A DNA stretch of 64,000 bases, taken from Drechslerella dactyloides. Its lineage: Eukaryota; Ascomycota; Orbiliomycetes; Orbiliales; Orbiliaceae. The notes beneath the pieces are model-generated. The model was not told where the DNA came from. It saw only the letters and a list, made by a program, of their open reading frames with translations, and searched no databases. The stretch is taken from contig JAGTWJ010000001.1 of assembly GCA_020064725.1 (NCBI GenBank), positions 1,674,001-1,738,000 on the forward strand. Reading direction: 5' to 3'. The stretch's first letter is position 1. Each line of letters begins with the position of its first letter. Positions 44,467-57,394 of the stretch are shown piece after piece. Position numbers and translations under genes: made by a program.

Positions 44467-46037
44467 TCACACCATACGCTTTATCCTTTGCACGAGGTAT
44501 AGCGTTTTCATTTCGCTGTTCTTGATGGCGGCAAGTACTTCTTCGGAAGCTCCAACCATGAATTGAGAATTCAAACGTTGGGGCGATCCTCGAATAGAGG
44601 ATTCCATGGTATGGGTTTCCCCCTGTAGGCGTTCCACGAAATATTCTATTAACTGAAGGATAAACACGACCTGTAAGTTTGGGAAAAGCTTCAAGGAAAA
44701 CTGTCCAATGTTTAACCCCGGCATGCATGCAATAGACTCTCCACCAGGGGAATGCATATTTTGATTCCATTGTTGGATACGTAACAACAGATTTTGGTAA
44801 ATGCGTAATAGTCGTTCCCGGCAAGAGAGAAGGAGTAAGAGCGGTCCCGAGTCCTGGGCTGTTGAAAGATCATGTTTGCGTGGCTCCGATTCATGGTACG
44901 TGGCACCTACAGGGCTCAAATTTGTTTCGTATTGCTCTGGCTTCACCTTGGTCTCTTGCTCTCTGTATTTACAATCCGCAAGACCACTGATGCGAGCTTC
45001 GAAGAATGCTTCAAGCAACTGTTGAGATAGTATGAAAGCTTGGTCCACATCTGCCATCTGACTTTTGGTGGAATCGAAGACACTTTCGTAGTTATTTGTT
45101 TGATGATCGAAACTTTTTCGGATATGAAACCCTGTTTTCTCGAGGTTATAGAGCTTAGCATTCAGCTCCATAACTGCGTTCATCCAACCATGCGACACAA
45201 GGAGCTGAATCCCAGCAGTTCCTGAAGGTTTTTGTCGAGCGCATATCTGCTGGTTGCCACTTGATGGACTATGAGTCTCATACAGAAACGAACAATCCGA
45301 CAGAGGACTGGCCATCTGTATGGGAGGGAGCTCATGTCGAAGATCGATTGGCGAGGCACTGAGGTCTAAGCTGACTGGATTTATGAAATCTAAATCAAGG
45401 TCCCTTGGCTCGCGTAATTTGGAGAACTGTACATCCAGTGGCGAGCTGCAACCAGGGCTGCCGATGAAGTCGTCTAAGCTGAAGGGCGAAACACGGCCCA
45501 AGTCCGAGCCTCGGAGCCCGATGACCGTCTCCTGGCCAAAACCTCCACGTGAGGCGTCAGGAGCCCCCCGAAATGTAAAATTGCTAGCAGAAAAGTCCAT
45601 AATAGCAGAGATCTCGATCTTGCCCTCGCAATAATTCTGGCATTCTTTGTCATAGCTAGGTTCATCCTCTGAGGAATTCGAATTGGACCGGCTTCGGGGC
45701 TCCTAAGGTATTGAATCGAAACGTTCAGCCATCTGCCCCGCAATAACCCCTCACCTATTGGGAGAGTAAGACAGTGATATCAACTCACATGAATTGGGTT
45801 AAGAAATGTTGGTCCAAGCTGTAGAATTTGTGGTGGGCAGTCAGGTAGCCCCATTTTTGGAATAGTAGATATAGACATAGAGAGCCGCTTCGCTTTCTTT
45901 TGTCTTGGGGTTATGCGGCATATTGTCTTGGCTCTAGCACACCGAATGCAAGGTCCACTAGATGTCTCCCTTTTGCAGCATAACTTCTGACGATGGCATC
46001 GGTCACAAGCCCGCCTATTCTTGTGAACAGAAAGCAT
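44467..46037 (-). CDS. AflR-like Zn2Cys6 transcription factor 2
   Basis: Pathway regulator, 494 aa. Exons are 45789-46037 and 44467-45702; the 86 nt intron (GTGAGT...CTTAG) follows residue 83 in phase 0, almost exactly as in regulator 1. The zinc cluster CDRCHRQKLCC...CIRC...C has the same spacing, preceded by VHKNRRA, which both proteins share. The C-terminal AflR region has SGPLLLLLSCRERLLRIYQNL and VFILQLIEYFVERLQ. The middle is Ser/Asp-rich (SNSNSSEDEPS). This is the right-hand paralog and lies at the edge of the cluster, followed by 3 kb without genes. Whether it controls the whole cluster, only the right half, or regulator 1 cannot be read from sequence. Confidence 0.92.
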
Positions 46038-49000
46038 GCTCCGAAGCCAGGAAGTCTAGAAGAGGGTAAGCTAGCAGCCTATTGGTATAAAAATATGGTA
46101 TGAAGCTGGGCCTGCGGATTCTCGGGAAAATCCGGAAAGTCCCTATCCTAACGAGGTTTGATCGCAATCAGTTGAAGAAAAAGATGCTGGCCGTGGAGTC
46201 GACTACGTTGGACGTTGTATGTGCATCAGGCTTGAGAGACGCTCTATGTGTATAATGGAGAGGACAAGGCGACGAACTTAAATTTATAAAATGCTTGTAT
46301 ACTTTGAGGCGTACAGGCGGGCTGCGCTGCATTCGTTCCAGAACGCAATCACTTAGTAGGGTCGGATCGGGCCGGCTGTACAATCATTGTTAAATTGAGT
46401 TCAGACAAAACACCGATGGGAATTGGTGGGCTTATACGTAGAATTTTCCAGATGTCGATTGTGAAAGGTCTCATCCCTACAGCAGCTAGTCTAGTCCTGC
46501 CTTGTAGCAAATATTCTCAGAAACCCACAACTATCGAATGGCGCGATAGGGGTGGTCGATTTACCCAGCTGCAAAAGGTCCGAAGATCCGATTCAAAAGC
46601 AAATTCGCTATTTGGAACTGGTTCAGGTTCAGCGAGCCTTTGTGGATGCTATATCGCCACTGCATTGACTAAAAAATTCTAGCGTGACGGTTCCACTTCG
46701 GGTCGGGCTAGTTTATGGACCAGCGTGATATGTAGTAGCGCATGCGCTGGCATTCAGAACACGATGCGCTACTGTCGGGGCTTGTACAATTTTGGTTCCC
46801 CAAACGGCTATGTTAATCCAGCCTCACTATATCAATACTTTCCTATAGGTACATGTTGCACGCTTAGGCCTCGATCGGCCTCAAGAACCCGTCTGCCGGT
46901 CATCTTAGGAGCTATCGATGGATATGAGAATCCGGACTTAGTTACGACAACCACTTAGCCTTAAGCCGACAACGGTATGACTTTAACCAGCTGGTACTAG
47001 ATTCGTGATCAGTTCGAATTGCAGCTTGAGCTTACCTCCGGACCGTGTCCCACGATTGGCGCTCTTCACATTCGAGCAAGGGCCCGGTGCGTAAGTGCCG
47101 AGAGGTAGCGTACTAAGACGGGGGAGCAAAGTTATATATCGGCACGCCAAACGTCGACTCAAGCACAAGGCAACAAAACTGCCCATTGAGCGAGATCGAC
47201 ACGGGAGAGTCGCTTTTGTTCGTGGAGGGACACTGTAAGCCCTATTCTGGAGAATTTCGCTAGCTATATTATATCGCCTGCTATTATATATGTTGTCCAT
47301 TTATGTTATCAGTTTCTATCCAGTGACAGTGCCATTAGCGCCATTCTCAAGAAAGGCATTCGAGTCAACCGACACTTCGGGTACATGTGGCACAATATGC
47401 GCGTGGAATCGGGTGGACTTTACAAAATCGTCTCGCTCCAATGCATCGAAGACGGCTAGTCGGTACCGGTATTACCTGCAAACAAGCAATCCAAAGGCTG
47501 CAGGGATTGCTTTATGCGTTCTTCTCTCAGTATCATCCGACACCAGTTTCCCAGTTCTCTGATGAAACTGCATAAACCATTATTTCTTCGAATATTTGGT
47601 TCAACTACTTACTTACTTAAGCGCCGCCTAGGATTCGTATTCATACAGGGCTAAAACAGGCTCCTGGAAGCCCACGATTGGCTTTAGACCTTGGTCGCGC
47701 CTTATACGGAGTAAACAACCGACCCTGGGGATTTAAGAGATAACGGTGTGTGACAAGATTCAAGACGGACGCTTGCGCGAAACACGCCAGCCCCGGCTCG
47801 CCTAACTCAATTTCATTTATTGGAATCGCTATAATTGCTTATCTTGCATTCGTAGAAGTCAAAACTGAACCGAATTTAGATGCTTAGATTATCCTTCCGC
47901 CTTCTCAGATGTTTCGTATTAATTGTCCAATACCCTCCGGATGTCTAGATGCGGGCTATAGAATGAGTTTTATACTTCACTCTTACCATCTTCAGATGCA
48001 ATAGCAATGTACTATGCTTGGAAAGCCGTTAGGCATTTACGCCCAAGGATGTCTCGACATCGTAAGTGCATTTCGAAGTTGAACTAATATAAGTCTTGTC
48101 GGTTCAGCAGTGCTATGGCGAGGGCAACATATCGGCCAATATCGGGATAGCTTGACGGCAAATTTAAGCCATCCGAGGCAATAATACAATCGATATCATC
48201 GGGCAATAGTACAGGAAGAAGCTCGGTCTAACAGCTATACTGTATCTGACTTCCGATCGAGGGCTCTAATAATTATAATTGGACAACCTTATCCAACCAG
48301 TCGTATCATGCCTAGTTGATTCTACTAATATTCATGCATCTACGGATATATCTCACTTCAGCATTCCTAATGCTTCCGATCTAGGCCCGGGGGTATCGGG
48401 ACGGAAGCGGGACGTCACTTAGCCTACCTAGGTGATTACACGAAGATTTCGCTGCACCAATATGCCATTCCCAAATATGCACGTGGTTTACTTCCGTGCA
48501 ACCCTTATGGGGGCCCTGCGCTGGCATGTTCTACTCATGGCAGCCTCCGAGTTGCCCTGTAAACCAGATGCCGGCGTCTGGCCTCCCGGGCCCTAGGAGA
48601 AAAATTCCTCATTGAAAGATATATCGCGCAAATGCTTGGCCGCATAGTTTATCCGAAGGTTGAGTTGAATTCAAGTCTTGGCATATCAAAACCCCACGAC
48701 AGATTTTGAAGGCTCTTGGTATATAATATGATGAAAATGCTTGAGAGAATTGCTTAAAGCTCTTCATATAAATTCCTTGTTGCTTAGGAACAGTTGGTCT
48801 GGAAAGTTAGGTCAGTAGTTTCGGGAGGTTGGACTGATCGTGTAGGAAGCGAAAGAGGGAAACAGCAGAACAACGACGTCACCGTGTTACCACAACACCC
48901 CACTCCGAGAAACCCCCCCACAAACACCGGCCGCGGCCAAAATCTCCTCCTCGACGCCGTCGACAACATAATCATCACTAACGTATCAAAGTATTCCCGT

Positions 49001-49108
49001 CCACCAGCGGCGCAAGTGAGATCGATACGGGTCATTCGTTTGGCACAACCGCATCCAGTCTGCTCTGGCCTTGGTCCTTCCAGTCAGCTTCGGGCTTGAG
49101 CGCCAAAA
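46038..49108. other. Gene-poor boundary, 3.1 kb
   Basis: Separates the cluster from conserved genes. Frames of up to 105 codons (46395-46682, 46983-47300, 47290-47562) overlap on opposite strands and show no domain. The last 0.3 kb is the upstream region of the trehalose gene. I see no gene. Confidence 0.55.
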
Positions 49109-52090
49109 ATGACCCTCTTCGTCGCATCCCTGTAGGCCCCATCCGCCTTTTTCCCCGGCACGCCGCCTTTCAATCTTCACACGCGAGAGTTAAAACGTTA
49201 CGGCGTTAGATGTCTCACTAACGTCAACAATCCGCAGGTCGCTCCCGTGGACGATTAATTTCCATGTCCCGGAAAAGGAAGATGAGCGGGGGCGCAAAGA
49301 CGCGGCGTCGCAACGGCCCCCAATCCTTCGAGTCCAAACGGCCGGCAACGAGTCTACGGGAGGCTTGATACAATCCCTCGCTTCACGAATTGGCTCCCGC
49401 CAGCCGTCGCCTCCACCTACACCCCCGGTCCAACATGCGGATGAAATATTTTTCGCAAAGTCGGCCCCGCCGGTTGCTGGCGCTCCGCCTCCTGGTCCCT
49501 CTGCTCCGGGGGATGCCATCCCGCCCAAATTGAAGAGAATGCTCACGCAACCTACCTCGAGAGCTGCCTCACCGCCTCCTAGAGGGATATTAGAGAGCAA
49601 AAAGGCCGTGCCGGTTCCAGCAGACCAACTACAGGCTGTTTCAGGCGCACCCAGACAGCTGCCTGTCCCAAAGCGAAAGGCCACTCTGACTGACCAGTCT
49701 CAGCTCTTTGCCAGTGCTCAGTGGACTGTCGAGCCCGCTGAGAAAGGTAACGGCGGTCTGAGGAATGCTGTCAATGCTGCTTTGGAAGCTGGCGGTGTGG
49801 ATGAGGTGACGTGGGTCGGAACCGTGGGTATGCCCACGGACGTGTTGAGCGAGGGCGTCAAGGTGGCCATCGAAGACAAACTTAGAGACGAGCATGACTC
49901 CCTCGCTGTCTTTTGCAAGGACAGCGATTTCGACGGCCATTACAATCATTTCTGCAAGCAGATTCTCTGGCCTGTCTTCCATTACCAGATCCCTGACAAT
50001 CCCAAAAGCAAGGCGTATGAGGACCACTCTTGGATATATTACGTCGCGCTTAACCAAGCTTTCGCAGATACCATTATCAAGAACTACAAAAAGGGCGACA
50101 CAATATGGGTTCACGATTATCATCTGTTACTGGTGCCCAAGATGGTTCGCGACAAGATCCCAGAAGCCAGTATCGGCTTCTTCCTTCACGTCGCCTTCCC
50201 ATCATCCGAGGTCTACCGGTGTCTTGCTGTCAGGAAGCAGCTTCTTGAGGGGGTTCTCGGCGCTAACCTCGTCGGATTCCAAACGGAGGAGTATGCAAGG
50301 CATTTCCTGCAGACCTGCAATCGCTTGCTATATGTTGAGGCCACACCAAGTGGCATCCATCTGGAAGAGCGATTTGTGAACATCGTCAGCTCGGCGATTG
50401 GTATCGATCCAATTGGCCTGAGCAAGCAACGAGAGGATCCAATGGTGGATGAATTCAGCAAAGTGATCTTAGAAAGATACTCGGGGCAAAAGATACTGGT
50501 TGCTCGCGACAAGGTAAGACTGAACAAAGAGTCACGAAAAGTATTCTTCGGTGTTAACTAAGATGCTTGGTACAATTATAGTTTGACCACGTTCGTGGCG
50601 TTCGGCAAAAGCTTCTGTCGTATGAACTCTTCCTACGCAGCCATCCGGAATGGGTTGGAAAAGTAACCTTGATTCAAGTCGCATTGTCAACCTCTGAGCT
50701 CGTCGAGTTGCAAACGACGGTTCTTGACCTCGTATCCCGGATCAACGCCACCTTTGCGACGTTTGGTCACTCCCCAGTCGTCTTCCTTCATCAGGACATC
50801 AGCTTTTCACAGTATTTAGCATTGCTGACCGTCGCCGACGCGCTTGTTATCACTTCACTCCGCGAGGGTATGAACCTTACCTCGCACGAATTTATTTTCT
50901 GCCAGGACGAAAAGCATTCCCCACTGATCCTGAGTGAATTTACGGGATCTTCATCCTTGTTTGCGGGCTCGGATATCAGTGTCAACCCATGGGACTATCG
51001 CCAATGCGCTGACGCAATGTACCAAGCGCTTGAGATGTCTCCGGAAGAAAAGCGAGCTCGCTGGGAGAAGCTGAATGCAGATGTGATGCACCAGACAGGC
51101 GTTCATTGGGTCACTTCATTTATGGCGAACCAGCAGAAGGCGTGGCTTGAGCAGCAACGTCGGGGCAACACCTCAATCCCACGCCTCTCGATCAATGTCG
51201 TCGGAGATGCCTACGCGCGAGCCGACAAGCGCATATTCATAATAGATTATGAAGGTACGCTTGTGCAATCGGCCGGATCAGCTCGCATGATCCTAGGGAG
51301 TCCGCAGCGTGTGATCGATACCCTGAATGAGCTGCTTCTGGACTCCCGAAATATCGTGTACGTAATGTCGTCACGTAAACCAGAAGACATCGAAAAGCCT
51401 TTCCGGTTGGTCTCTGGCGTTGGATTGATTGCAGAGAACGGTTGCTTCATCCGGCCGCATAACACGGGCACTTGGATTGAAATGATCGATGCATCGTCCT
51501 TGGGATGGCAGAACAGCGTGAAAGAGATCCTAGAGTACTACAGGGAACGCACACCGGGGACCACAATTGAGAAGCGCCACTGCAGTTATATATGGCATAC
51601 AGGTTCAGCAGAGGACCAGAATTTGGCATCTCGTCAGGCAGCTGAGTGCGTCAATCATATCAACGATTCGATGGAGGGTACCCAACACGTGCACGCTGTG
51701 CCACTGGAGAAGGCAGTTGTCGTTGAGCCCAGCGATTACAACAAAGCAACAGCGGCAGCTAAGGTACTGGAAATTGCGTGTGCCGAAGAACACGGTATCT
51801 TAGAGACGTGGGCGCCGGACTTCCTGTTCGTAGCGGGTGATGATCGGGAGGATGAAGTGCTATTCAGGTGGGCGAACGAGTATGGAGCAGAGAAGGAGGT
51901 TGCACACGTAACAACCGTATGCGTCGGAACAAGGAATACGGAAGCAACTGCGACTCTTACCCAGGGAGTTACCGGTGAGTCGATCATTTGCCACGTATTA
52001 ACTAGGCTCCACAGCACGGTAGCCCCTTCGCTAACGGAAACACTCACAGGACTCATTTCCGCACTTAACAAGTTAATGAAGTTTCGGTAG
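49109..52090 (+). CDS. tslA: Trehalose-phosphate synthase complex regulatory subunit (TslA/Tps3/Tsl1-like)
   Basis: Component of the cytosolic trehalose synthesis complex, 935 aa. Exons are 49109-49131 (only eight codons, MTLFVAS...), 49238-50513 and 50582-52090, with introns of 106 and 68 nt. The N-terminal strand joins to LPWTINFHVP, then a Pro/Ala/Ser-rich linker fills about residues 60-190. The GT20 domain follows (WVGTVGMPTD, HDYHLLLVPKMV, GFFLHVAFPSSEVYR, GANLVGFQT, HPEWVGKV, REGMNL, LSEFTGSS). The catalytic DRLDYIKG loop of Tps1 reads DKFDHVRG. In the C-terminal HAD/TPP-like domain the DxDGT motif is DYEGT (about residue 655). Both changes mark a regulatory rather than catalytic subunit. 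A conserved housekeeping gene marking the right cluster boundary. Confidence 0.92.
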
Positions 52091-54179
52091 ACAACCAGAC
52101 GTCTGTGCGCGGCCTTGAACTGCGAGATGGGGATATGCCGCGGTTCCAATTGCCTAACGTCTTGCGGTGTTTTCTGCATTCTTCATCCTCTCGTGCAGTA
52201 GCTTGTCTGCGCTCACTTGTATCCGGCGTGTCTTCGCAAGTTTATATCTGTCGGGTAGCACTGGTCTTAGCCTCATTACTGTCCGCTGCAGGATACCTCT
52301 ATTACTAACCCCCACGCATTGCATTCATTCGTTTGACCTCAACGACCCGCTTCATGTTCATTAACAGAGTTACCTCGAACCAGCGGCTCAATACATGCAC
52401 CATCACCAACTTTAGCTGAATATGGTAAATGCGTGGCTTTTGGCACACGAGTACATGCATGCATTAGATAATAATAGTTTCTGCATTCATCCCTACGTCC
52501 GGGGCACTTAATTGATATCTAGCACGTTCGATACAGCCGACATATTTGACTTAAGTTTCGCTGATATGCTTCGGTCGTGCATAGCATATAGCCAGGTCTG
52601 GCCTCGAGACTAATGGTACATAGGTGCTATCATCGGATGAATCTCGAATAGGATATCAATTATTGGCTCGCATATATATCTCTATAGTTGATACCTTCGG
52701 TACAAAATCTCCGCAACGTACTTACGCTGTCTGCATGTGTTACAGAATACGGGGAAGGCTGGTTTGAGAAGCCAGCAGGTATTTCTCAATATATTCAGTA
52801 CCCGAGCCAGTGAGAACTAAAATAAGTACTGGCTTACTTACAGGGGTTTGACGAGTCACGCAAGCGCATTCTTGTAGAGACTCGAGGGGGCAACGGCTGT
52901 TCCCGAAGGCATCTTCCAGCGGAGTTATTACATCCAACTTATAGATGATATTAGAAGCCGTAGAGGTGAGACGGGACGGCTAGCGGCTCTGTTGGTGTTC
53001 ACTTTTTGCGTTCCGCTTGTTGGTACGGATTGTTAATGGTACGAATGGGGGACATTCTGCGAGTAAGGCTTAGATTTAGTACGGTTGATTCTGGACACCT
53101 CTACGACGTATCCGATGTCCGAGTTATCGTAAGCAAGTCATGAATTTATGAAACGGTAGTGAGTAGGCGGGTTTAGGCAACTAGATAACGGAAACATCTC
53201 GATTCTAGCGTCTTTAGATGTAGACCCTCCTTCTGGACAACGGGGTATTCGGCAAAATTTCGACCTAATGTCCCGTTTCGCGGACATGCGAGAGATGTGA
53301 ATATAGTAGATCTCTGAGTCTGGAATGCCTGCTGTCTTCGTATGGACGAGCCCAAGGAAGGGCCGACAAAGACGCCTTCAGGGCTGTTGGTACTTGACGG
53401 TCCGATACGGCAACCCCTTGCGGCGGCGTATACTAGCGAGTGTGGGCCCGTGGGGCAGGAAGTCCACCATCGCTGTGCCGTCCAAGGCTCGTCTGACCCA
53501 GCCCGCCCGCGGGCGGAACAAACTGCTCTAGAATCGTACGACTCGCCTGCTAGAGGCTTGCAGGAAACGCATGTGAGCATGTTCGCTTGCAGGTCCCTAC
53601 AGCAGAGCAAGCCAACATTGTTTCCATCTCGGCCGATCGAGACTGAGGGGTCCTTCTTGCCTTCCATCTGGCTCGGCTTGCTTTACGTCCTCCCTAAACA
53701 TGTCTTCCTCGACAGATCTTGCATGTTGTCTATCATGACTCTCTGACTCTTGGCGCTCGACTAGGCGGCAATCCAGGTCTGTGGGAAAACGTGACCTTGG
53801 CGGCGTGGAATGCTGCTGGATGTTCCGACTGTGATCTCGATGGTGTCCTTGGTGTTTTCCGGTTCTCAGGTTGGCGCCGCGTGACGTCGCTGTCGACGTC
53901 ACCGCAACACGCCGCACCCAACGCCGCAACGCAGGCAAACCAGCCTGCCCGGCGCCTCCTTCTTCGACGTAATGCACCCGTCCACGACTTCATCCGGACG
54001 CAGCTGAACTTGGAACTCTAACTCTCGATCAAGATTGGCCTTTGTGCCGGCATTCGCACCTGAGCCTACTCAATTAAATCCACCTTACCATCTACCCCGC
54101 TCACTCTTCATCGCATCGATCTCCAGAAGTTCGTAGTCCTTCGATCGCTTTTGGCTCCGCCAGCACTCGCACATTCACC
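52091..54179. other. Intergenic, 2.1 kb
   Basis: The left part (52091-53170) is AT-rich spacer. The block 53170-54020 is GC-richer, with overlapping frames on both strands (53173-53667 -, 53342-53746 +, 53597-53977 -) that have no domain or consistent splice pattern. It probably holds the promoter and 5' leader of the eisosome gene. Confidence 0.5.
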
Positions 54180-57100
54180 ATGTTTGGTACAAAATCGGCT
54201 GAAGTGCCGGACACGAATGATACATCCATCTTCGTAAGTGCATATCCTCGATCCGACTCCCCCTTCCCTTGTACTCGCCTCCCGGCTCTCTATTTCTATT
54301 GAAGTCGACACGTTGTGTGCCGCGTCTTCACGCGCATGTTCGAATCTCAAATTGGTACTGAATTCCTTGTCCTAAGCGATATTCACAGGATCCGGCAACA
54401 GAACGGCCTGATATCGACGACAAATTGGTCTTTTCCACCCCTAGATCTGAGTTGAACAACCCAATGCCGGAGAGCGGCTTACTCGCCGAGGCTGGCGATG
54501 GTAACAAAGATCGCAGCGACCCTGCCGCAAATCCTGCGAAGAAGCTTTCGCAAGCAGGTGCGGACCCTTGTGATACCCTCCACGCTTCGTCCAATCTAGG
54601 CTTCTGGCCCGCAAACAATTCAGTTATAGGACTAACAAGCGTTTGACGACCGAAGCATCAGGAGCAAGCGCTTCCCTATTCAAACGAGCCGATCCTAAAG
54701 ACCTACCCAGTTATCCCTCACGCGGCCTTCAAAATCTCGAGACATCGGCTGGTAAAGCGGCTCTTCTAGCTGCGAAATCCAAGTCACCAGAGCCATGGAA
54801 ACCCGCAGACCGCCTTCCAGCCGCTGGAGCCGCGGCATCATTAGCGAACGCTGTGAAATCGCCTGAAGTATGGAATCCTGGGCCATTGCCCACCGCAACC
54901 GCAGCAGCCTTGCTCGCAGGTGACGCTCACAAGACCCCTGAAATCTGGCGGCCCGCCACACCCTCGAAGTCTGCCACCAAGGCTGCTGGCAGCGCAAATG
55001 GGAAAGCTTCTGTAGACCTCACGCCCCGGTCGCCTCCTGTACCAGCATCCGCGTCGAATGCCCTCACAGCGGCTGGTCTGGCGACCCAGGCATCTCCCAA
55101 AAAGGCATCCCTAACCGCATTCGCCTCGCCACCCACTCCAGCATACGACATCACCAAGATCAACGCCTTAGCCGCGCAAAACGCTCAGGCGCGGCTGGCC
55201 TCCGCTCTCCCGCGGCCCTCGCCATCTCAAGCGCAAATTGACAAGAACATGGCAGATGTTCTCCGAGCAGCAAGCGTTTCAATGTCGAAAAAGACGAGTC
55301 AATCCTCTCAATCGAGACCATCACCCCCTGCAGCCACCTCGTCGATGCCACCGAGCTCGTATTATTCGCATATACCGACTTCACCTCCTAAGGTATCAGC
55401 TGCCGATCCCACGACGAAGAAGATCAACCGCCAGTCCTCTGTCGCCGCAGCTTCCATCGCCGCATCGCATGATCTCCATGCCGTCATGTCGTCTGAAGTC
55501 GCTGAGGACCGCCAGATGAGGTACTACCCTCATCTCGAAGAGGCAGCTCGCAAAGCTGCTGCGGAGCGCCTCTCCAGGGTACAAGCAGAGCACGACAAGG
55601 CTCGCAAGGCATCTGGACTACCTCCCAGTTGGCAAGCCTCGGGCCCCTATACTAAGGCCATCGCCAAGCAACCAGCCAGCAAACCCACCACGCAGTCCAA
55701 AAGTCAGGTTGACGCAGCAGACTACGCTCGCTCACTCAAGATCAAGTCGGACACCACCAAACTCGCAAATCAAATGGATTCGGTAGACAAGGACCGCCAG
55801 GCCCGCGACTACCTCGCTCTCCTGTCCGTTGCAGAGAAGAACGTCCGCTCCCGCATGCAGGAGCTGGAGACCAAGGTTGCAGAGCACCAGGGCAGAGTCC
55901 CCAAGCACGTTCAGGCTGAGTGGGATGCTAAAGCAAAGATTATGAGCGAAGAGTATGAGCGGAAACGTAATGCTGACCGAGAAGCCAAGAAGGGAAAGAT
56001 TGACATGGGCGGTGGTCTATGGTATGATCGCGAAGATCTTGAACGAATCGCTCGGGGCAACGTCCAGCCGATCCTCGATGAGATTAACGAGAAGGCGCAA
56101 AAGGAGCGCGCGCGCACAGAACAGCAGAAGATGGATCGAGAGCAGGCTGAACGAGAGAAAAGGGTTGAAGCTGAGAGACTGGCGGAAACGAAAGCAGAGA
56201 TGAAGAAAGCCAAAGGTGAGCCACGCGCCAATGCACTGCGACTGCGCCTCAAAGACCCATCTGAGCACCAGCTAATCGAGACCGTCTCCAGCAACCGAAA
56301 AAGCTGCCGCAAAGTCCCGTCGCGATGCCGAGAAAGCTGAGGAGCGTCAGCGCAAAGCCGAGTTGAAGGAATCACAACGCCAGGAAAAAGAACGCCTTAA
56401 AGCCTCGAAGCAAACCCAGAGAGCCACGGCGCCAGCTGCAAACCCGGACGGCGTCCACGACAGCGAGGATGACGAAGACGAGCTGGAAAACCCCTCAGAC
56501 TCCCGCTCAGACTCCGATATGACCGAGCTCGAACCCCGGCCGATGTCTCAAGCTGGCCACGCCCGCGTTGAACGAGAGAGGGAGATGCACGAGGCAGCCA
56601 AGCGAGAGCGCGGTTGGTTCGGCAGCATCCAAAAACGCCTTGTGCGACGGGGTAGCGCCTCGAAGCAGGATGCCGACCAGCCCGGAAGCAACCTACGAGA
56701 TCTTCGTGAAGGCTTTGACGACGACGAAGATTATGAAGTCTCTTCGCTGTCCTCCGGTGACCGAGCATCAGCGCGCGATGTCGCCTTCGCGGGCGCAGCT
56801 ACATCCGCCATCTCCGACGAGGACGATGGGACTGGTGGAGGCCTCCGCCGCAATAGCAACAATTCAAATCTAGATGCTGGCGCGGGCGCCAGGCAGAGGT
56901 ATATTTCATCGTTGGACTCGGGGAGCACCTCTTCTGATGACCTGTACACTGTTTCTCCGCCGTACAAGCCGCTGACGTCAGCGACATATACTCCAGGGCT
57001 CGCCGGGGAGGATGACATGCCCGCTTTCATACCTGAGCGGGCGGTCTTCTCGGCTTCTAACGGTGGTGATGGTGATGTAGGCAGTGGAAGCGGTGACATG

Positions 57101-57394
57101 GATGCGGGTGCCGTTGGAGAGGTGAGTGCGGTAGGAAAGCATGATACATTCGGTAATACACTCGCTGAGCGGGTGAGCGTGTCATTCGACTCGTTTGCCG
57201 CGGCAAAGCAAAGGGACGAGAATGCCGAAGAGGAGGCCAAAATAGAGACTGTCACAGACCAATCTAAGGCTGCAGAGTCGCTCAGCGTTCCGGCGTTGGC
57301 TCCTGGCTTTGCGGCAGCCGACGCGGCAGGTAGGCCATCGGCGACCGAAAGCAGGTCGGACGTGCGGTCTAGCAGGTTCAGCGAAATGTTATGA
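54180..57394 (+). CDS. EIS1: Eisosome protein 1-like (Eis1 family)
   Basis: Cortical protein linked to eisosomes, the furrow-like plasma-membrane domains. 961 aa; exons are 54180-54233, 54389-54557, 54656-56215 and 56292-57394. The 98 nt intron 3' of residue 74 has an ACTAAC branch site 24 nt before its AG, and the 76 nt intron at 56216 has CTAATC. The N-terminal third holds three repeats of the type SPEPWKPA, SPEVWNPG, TPEIWRPA alternating with Ala-rich segments (AAGAAASLANA), the Eis1 hallmark. The centre (about residues 490-690) is a long, highly charged coiled coil (EREKRVEAERLAETKAEMKK). The C-terminus is acidic, Ser/Gly-rich and disordered. No membrane segment is present. A housekeeping gene downstream of the trehalose gene on the same strand. 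Confidence 0.9.

Noticed and set aside
46983..47562. Opposed frames of 105 and 90 codons in the boundary gap
   Set aside because: No domain, no splice pattern, and they contradict one another.
53173..53977. GC-rich frames of 126-164 codons on both strands upstream of the eisosome gene
   Set aside because: Mutually overlapping with low-complexity Arg/Ser/Gly composition and no conserved motif. Probably promoter or leader.
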